In this document: piece by piece, positions 23,503 to 26,057 of the stretch
Numbering within the stretch: position 1 is the first letter of the stretch
Layout of the letters: each line of letters opens with the position of its first letter
NCBI GenBank assembly: GCA_035506295.1
Contig: DATJPR010000109.1
Span: 1 to 26,057, forward strand
Source: DATJPR01 sp035506295
GTDB lineage: Bacteria > Bacteroidota > Ignavibacteria > UBA10030 > UBA6906
Length of the DNA stretch: 26,057 nt
Reading direction: 5' to 3'
Notes under the pieces: model-generated
The model's input: the letters and a program-made list of their open reading frames with translations, nothing else
What the model was told of the DNA's origin: nothing
The model's database searches: none
Translations under genes and position numbers: made by a program

Positions 23503-26057
23503 ATGAGAACCCCGCGCGTCTCTTTACAATACACTATGGTCCTTCTTCTTGCCGGATTTTTGCCGGCAGTTGCGTTTGCCCAGGCGCCGCCGACAGATTT
23601 CCACTTCTCGGCGACCAGTGGAGGAAATGCGCCCTGGAGCGAGATGGTGCGGATTACTATTGACAGCGCAGGGCAGGCCAGCTATGTGCGGTCAAAGTCC
23701 GGGGGACCTCCCACGATCCTTGCGAAGAGCACATTCACGGTCGGGGCGACCGGGCTACAGCAGCTTTGGCAGACAATTCAGGACAGTGGTTTCTTCTCCC
23801 TGGCTGCCACATATAGTGACACCACCATCAACGATGGAATGTTCGCGCGGATGATCGTGACTGCCAACGGGATGACACATCAGGTCAAGATCGTAAATAT
23901 CGCGCAGCCAACTATTCAGGGAATCATTCAAACCTTGAATGCCGTCGTCCCGGATAGTCTCCAGCTCCCCTTTTCTCCTCCCAACCAATTCAACCTTGTG
24001 CCTCAGGATCCCTGCTCTTCCACAATTGGATCGGTGGCCGACCCGAGGGTCAATGCGTTGGTGCAACGTTCCCGGGATCCGAAGACCCGGGAGTTTCCCG
24101 GCCCGTACCCGCGCTCGATGAATCGTCTGGCGCAGGTTGACCCGGCGCATCCCGGGACGGTTGTCGCCTATAACGTATCTCTGCAGTACGCGATCGCGCA
24201 TGGGTGGGCGAATCTCACAAGCAAGGGAAATTTCTTCGGCGATGCCGTCTCGGTGACCATCAACAATAAGAATCACCCTCCCCCGTCGGACACGATTACG
24301 GTCACCCTGTTCCTTGAGTTCTGGGGTCCTCTTGCCACAGCATCCACGATCGATGATATCTGTCGCGATATCGCTTCAAAATGGAGCGGACTTACGACAA
24401 GCGGGGGACAGACGGTGCAGATCGGGTTTGTTACTCGCAGTGATCCCTACGCCACGTCGCCTCCGAACACGCCGGGATTCAACGAAATCGAACTTGTCCC
24501 AAACGGTTCTCACAGAAGCGATGGGGAAGCCAAGCTGAATTCCGGGACGGGATCGGGGACATGGGAGGTGGGACTTGACCCGGGAGCATATGGTCATGAA
24601 GCGGGTCATCTGATGGGGCTCCCGGACCGGTACACAGACTTCGACAAGCAGCCGGACGGAAGTTGGGCGAGCTCCAAGACGGGTCAATCGTTTCCGAATG
24701 ATGACGCGTTCGCGAACTACGTGCAAACCAAAAACCCCGGTCTCAGTCTTGGCGATATCAAGGATTTTCTGAAGAACAACAATCTTGTCAGTGTCCCGAA
24801 GGACGGTAGTGAAAATGATCTCATGGCCGATGTGACGAAAAAGCCGATCCAATCGGACATTGATCGCATCGCGGCGCATCCAGGGTTGCTGGTGTTTGTT
24901 CCATCTGGGACTCCGCTGATCAACAGGGCGAACTACAATCAGGACCTCGTTGTAACGCACGGCGACAACGTCTTCGTAGGTCCCGGGGCAACACGTACGC
25001 TGAACGGAATCTACGCGGCATGCGTCGACCATTATCTGGGATCACCTTCGATCGGGGATGTCTTCGATGTCGCTCCGCCTTTGAGCGAGTGGAACGGCAT
25101 CCGTGCGGCAGGATACCTTGCGAGGCTTCTCGCGTACACGGATAGCACAGGACTATTCTGCGATTACGCATTAGGCACGCAGGAAGCCATATGGAGAATT
25201 AGTGACAATGCGACGCCTACCGGAGTGCCTGAGATTGATACACTCTTCTCGGCCGCCGGAATCAACATCGCAGGTCAGATTTTGGATTTTCCGCGTCTCG
25301 ATAGAAATGGCTCCACGGACAGCGCGTCCCATCCTTTTATTCCGAACCAGCTCTACGTGGCGAACATCTCGCCCGCATTTTCTTCGGGGCAGATCGGGGT
25401 TGCGGGCGCGTTCAGTGCGCACGTGTCCCACCCCACTGACTCGCCGCCGCCCGTCGGTCTCACATGGACCGCGGCAGGACCCCATGGCAGCCCGGCGTCG
25501 ATTTCCGGAGCAGATTCATCCGCTTCTTTCAGCCCGAACAGAAGTGGAGTCTTTCAGATCGGTTTAGCCATGGTCTTTAATGATTCGCTTCATGGGCAGC
25601 AATCGGTCACTTCTGGTCGGAATGCGTACGTGATTGTTCCTGATGCGTTTACAGAAACGTTCGATCATGCAGGTCTCACAGACAAATATCCCTGGAGAAG
25701 TTCTGGCGATGCTCCATGGACGATCACGACCTCTTACGCTGAAACGGGCCCCTCTTCCGCCCAGCCGGGACCCGTGGCAAACGGTAACACGTCAACTCTG
25801 GGGATCGATGTCTTGATGCCCGAGAATGACACCATCAGCTTTTCCCTCCGTAGTCTGGCCTCGTTCTTTTCTGATGAACTCATATTTTCCATCGACAGTG
25901 TGCAAGTGGATTTTTTTGCGGAAGCAAGCGATTGGACGCACTGGTCCGAACCCGTTCCGGCGGGAAAGCATCGGCTCACGTGGACGTACCAGAACTTCTC
26001 CTCTACATCGATGAATAATGTCTGGATCGACAATATCTTCTTCCCCGGAAACGTCGT
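23503..26057 (+). CDS. Secreted HExxHxxGxxD metallopeptidase with C-terminal jelly-roll domain (3' end outside window)
   Basis: 851 codons are present with no stop before the window ends. A signal peptide (..LPAVAFAQ, about 1-25) follows a strong ribosome site, AGAGGTGG. The N-terminal 130 residues are a beta-rich domain of unknown role. Zinc motif HEAGHLMGLPD lies at 365-375 (His365, Glu366, His369, Asp375), with a likely Met-turn NDLMAD about 75 residues later. The Asp third ligand is the snapalysin-like variant. Residues from about 710 (ETFDHAGL..KYPWRSSGDAPWTI ... W-x-x-W ... NNVWIDNIFFP) match a jelly-roll/MAM-like domain common in surface proteins of the FCB group, where a T9SS tail often follows. 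A sorting tail is expected beyond the edge but cannot be seen. Confidence 0.86.
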   Translation, partial: MRTPRVSLQYTMVLLLAGFLPAVAFAQAPPTDFHFSATSGGNAPWSEMVRITIDSAGQASYVRSKSGGPPTILAKSTFTVGATGLQQLWQTIQDSGFFSLAATYSDTTINDGMFARMIVTANGMTHQVKIVNIAQPTIQGIIQTLNAVVPDSLQLPFSPPNQFNLVPQDPCSSTIGSVADPRVNALVQRSRDPKTREFPGPYPRSMNRLAQVDPAHPGTVVAYNVSLQYAIAHGWANLTSKGNFFGDAVSVTINNKNHPPPSDTITVTLFLEFWGPLATASTIDDICRDIASKWSGLTTSGGQTVQIGFVTRSDPYATSPPNTPGFNEIELVPNGSHRSDGEAKLNSGTGSGTWEVGLDPGAYGHEAGHLMGLPDRYTDFDKQPDGSWASSKTGQSFPNDDAFANYVQTKNPGLSLGDIKDFLKNNNLVSVPKDGSENDLMADVTKKPIQSDIDRIAAHPGLLVFVPSGTPLINRANYNQDLVVTHGDNVFVGPGATRTLNGIYAACVDHYLGSPSIGDVFDVAPPLSEWNGIRAAGYLARLLAYTDSTGLFCDYALGTQEAIWRISDNATPTGVPEIDTLFSAAGINIAGQILDFPRLDRNGSTDSASHPFIPNQLYVANISPAFSSGQIGVAGAFSAHVSHPTDSPPPVGLTWTAAGPHGSPASISGADSSASFSPNRSGVFQIGLAMVFNDSLHGQQSVTSGRNAYVIVPDAFTETFDHAGLTDKYPWRSSGDAPWTITTSYAETGPSSAQPGPVANGNTSTLGIDVLMPENDTISFSLRSLASFFSDELIFSIDSVQVDFFAEASDWTHWSEPVPAGKHRLTWTYQNFSSTSMNNVWIDNIFFPGNV

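Noticed and set aside
1..26057. CRISPR arrays, tRNA/rRNA genes, insertion sequences or prophage genes
   Set aside because: No regularly spaced repeats, cloverleaf-like sequences, transposase motifs or terminal repeats were seen.

Overview
The window looks like a chromosomal piece of a GC-rich Gram-negative bacterium of the FCB superphylum (Bacteroidota/Ignavibacteriota-like, or a neighbouring uncultured phylum). The main evidence is a type IX secretion (Por) C-terminal sorting tail on the large protease at 6361-10080. Further hints are a 14-blade Reg_prop/Y_Y_Y sensor kinase, a 16-residue surface-repeat protein of the LA_2272 type, Cloacimonas-like jelly-roll domains, and mostly weak Shine-Dalgarno sites. 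The exact phylum cannot be fixed from the sequence alone.

Layout. (1) The left edge holds the first 30 codons of pfkA (6-phosphofructokinase) on the minus strand. (2) Positions 91-1123 are a gene-poor kilobase with several perfect inverted repeats and one good sigma70-type promoter (915-943). (3) Positions 1124-6296 (+) hold a three-gene signalling cluster: a propeller sensor kinase without its own receiver, a stand-alone Rcp1-like receiver, and a REC-PAS-HisKA_2 kinase. (4) Positions 6361-15199 (-) hold a tightly packed five-gene operon. In transcription order these are a cupredoxin-type secreted protein, an outer-membrane beta-barrel protein, a membrane sensor kinase, an NtrC-family sigma54 activator, and a giant M6-like metalloprotease/beta-helix/TPR protein with a T9SS tail. 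(5) Positions 15200-15576 are a divergent control region with a near-consensus sigma54 -24/-12 promoter (15512-15527) and two upstream dyads. (6) Positions 15577-15966 (+) hold a second cupredoxin, a lipoprotein, ending in a hairpin. (7) Positions 16206-23325 (+) hold the surface-repeat protein, a D-cysteine desulfhydrase (dcyD), a HEAT-repeat/class C beta-lactamase fusion, a second class C serine hydrolase with a membrane tail, and a divergent PfkB sugar kinase. (8) A secreted HExxHxxGxxD metallopeptidase starts at 23503 and runs off the right edge.

How the genes may work together. The most coherent unit is 6361-15966. A periplasmic-sensing kinase and a GAFTGA-containing sigma54 activator lie in one operon with a blue-copper protein and a beta-barrel. 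The adjacent, divergent copper lipoprotein carries a sigma54 promoter and candidate activator sites. Both cupredoxins share the amicyanin-type C-x2-H-x2-M copper loop. I infer a self-contained signalling module controlling periplasmic/cell-surface copper electron carriers and, at the end of the same operon, a secreted protease. The cluster at 1124-6296 looks like a separate multi-component phosphorelay whose final output is not encoded in the window.
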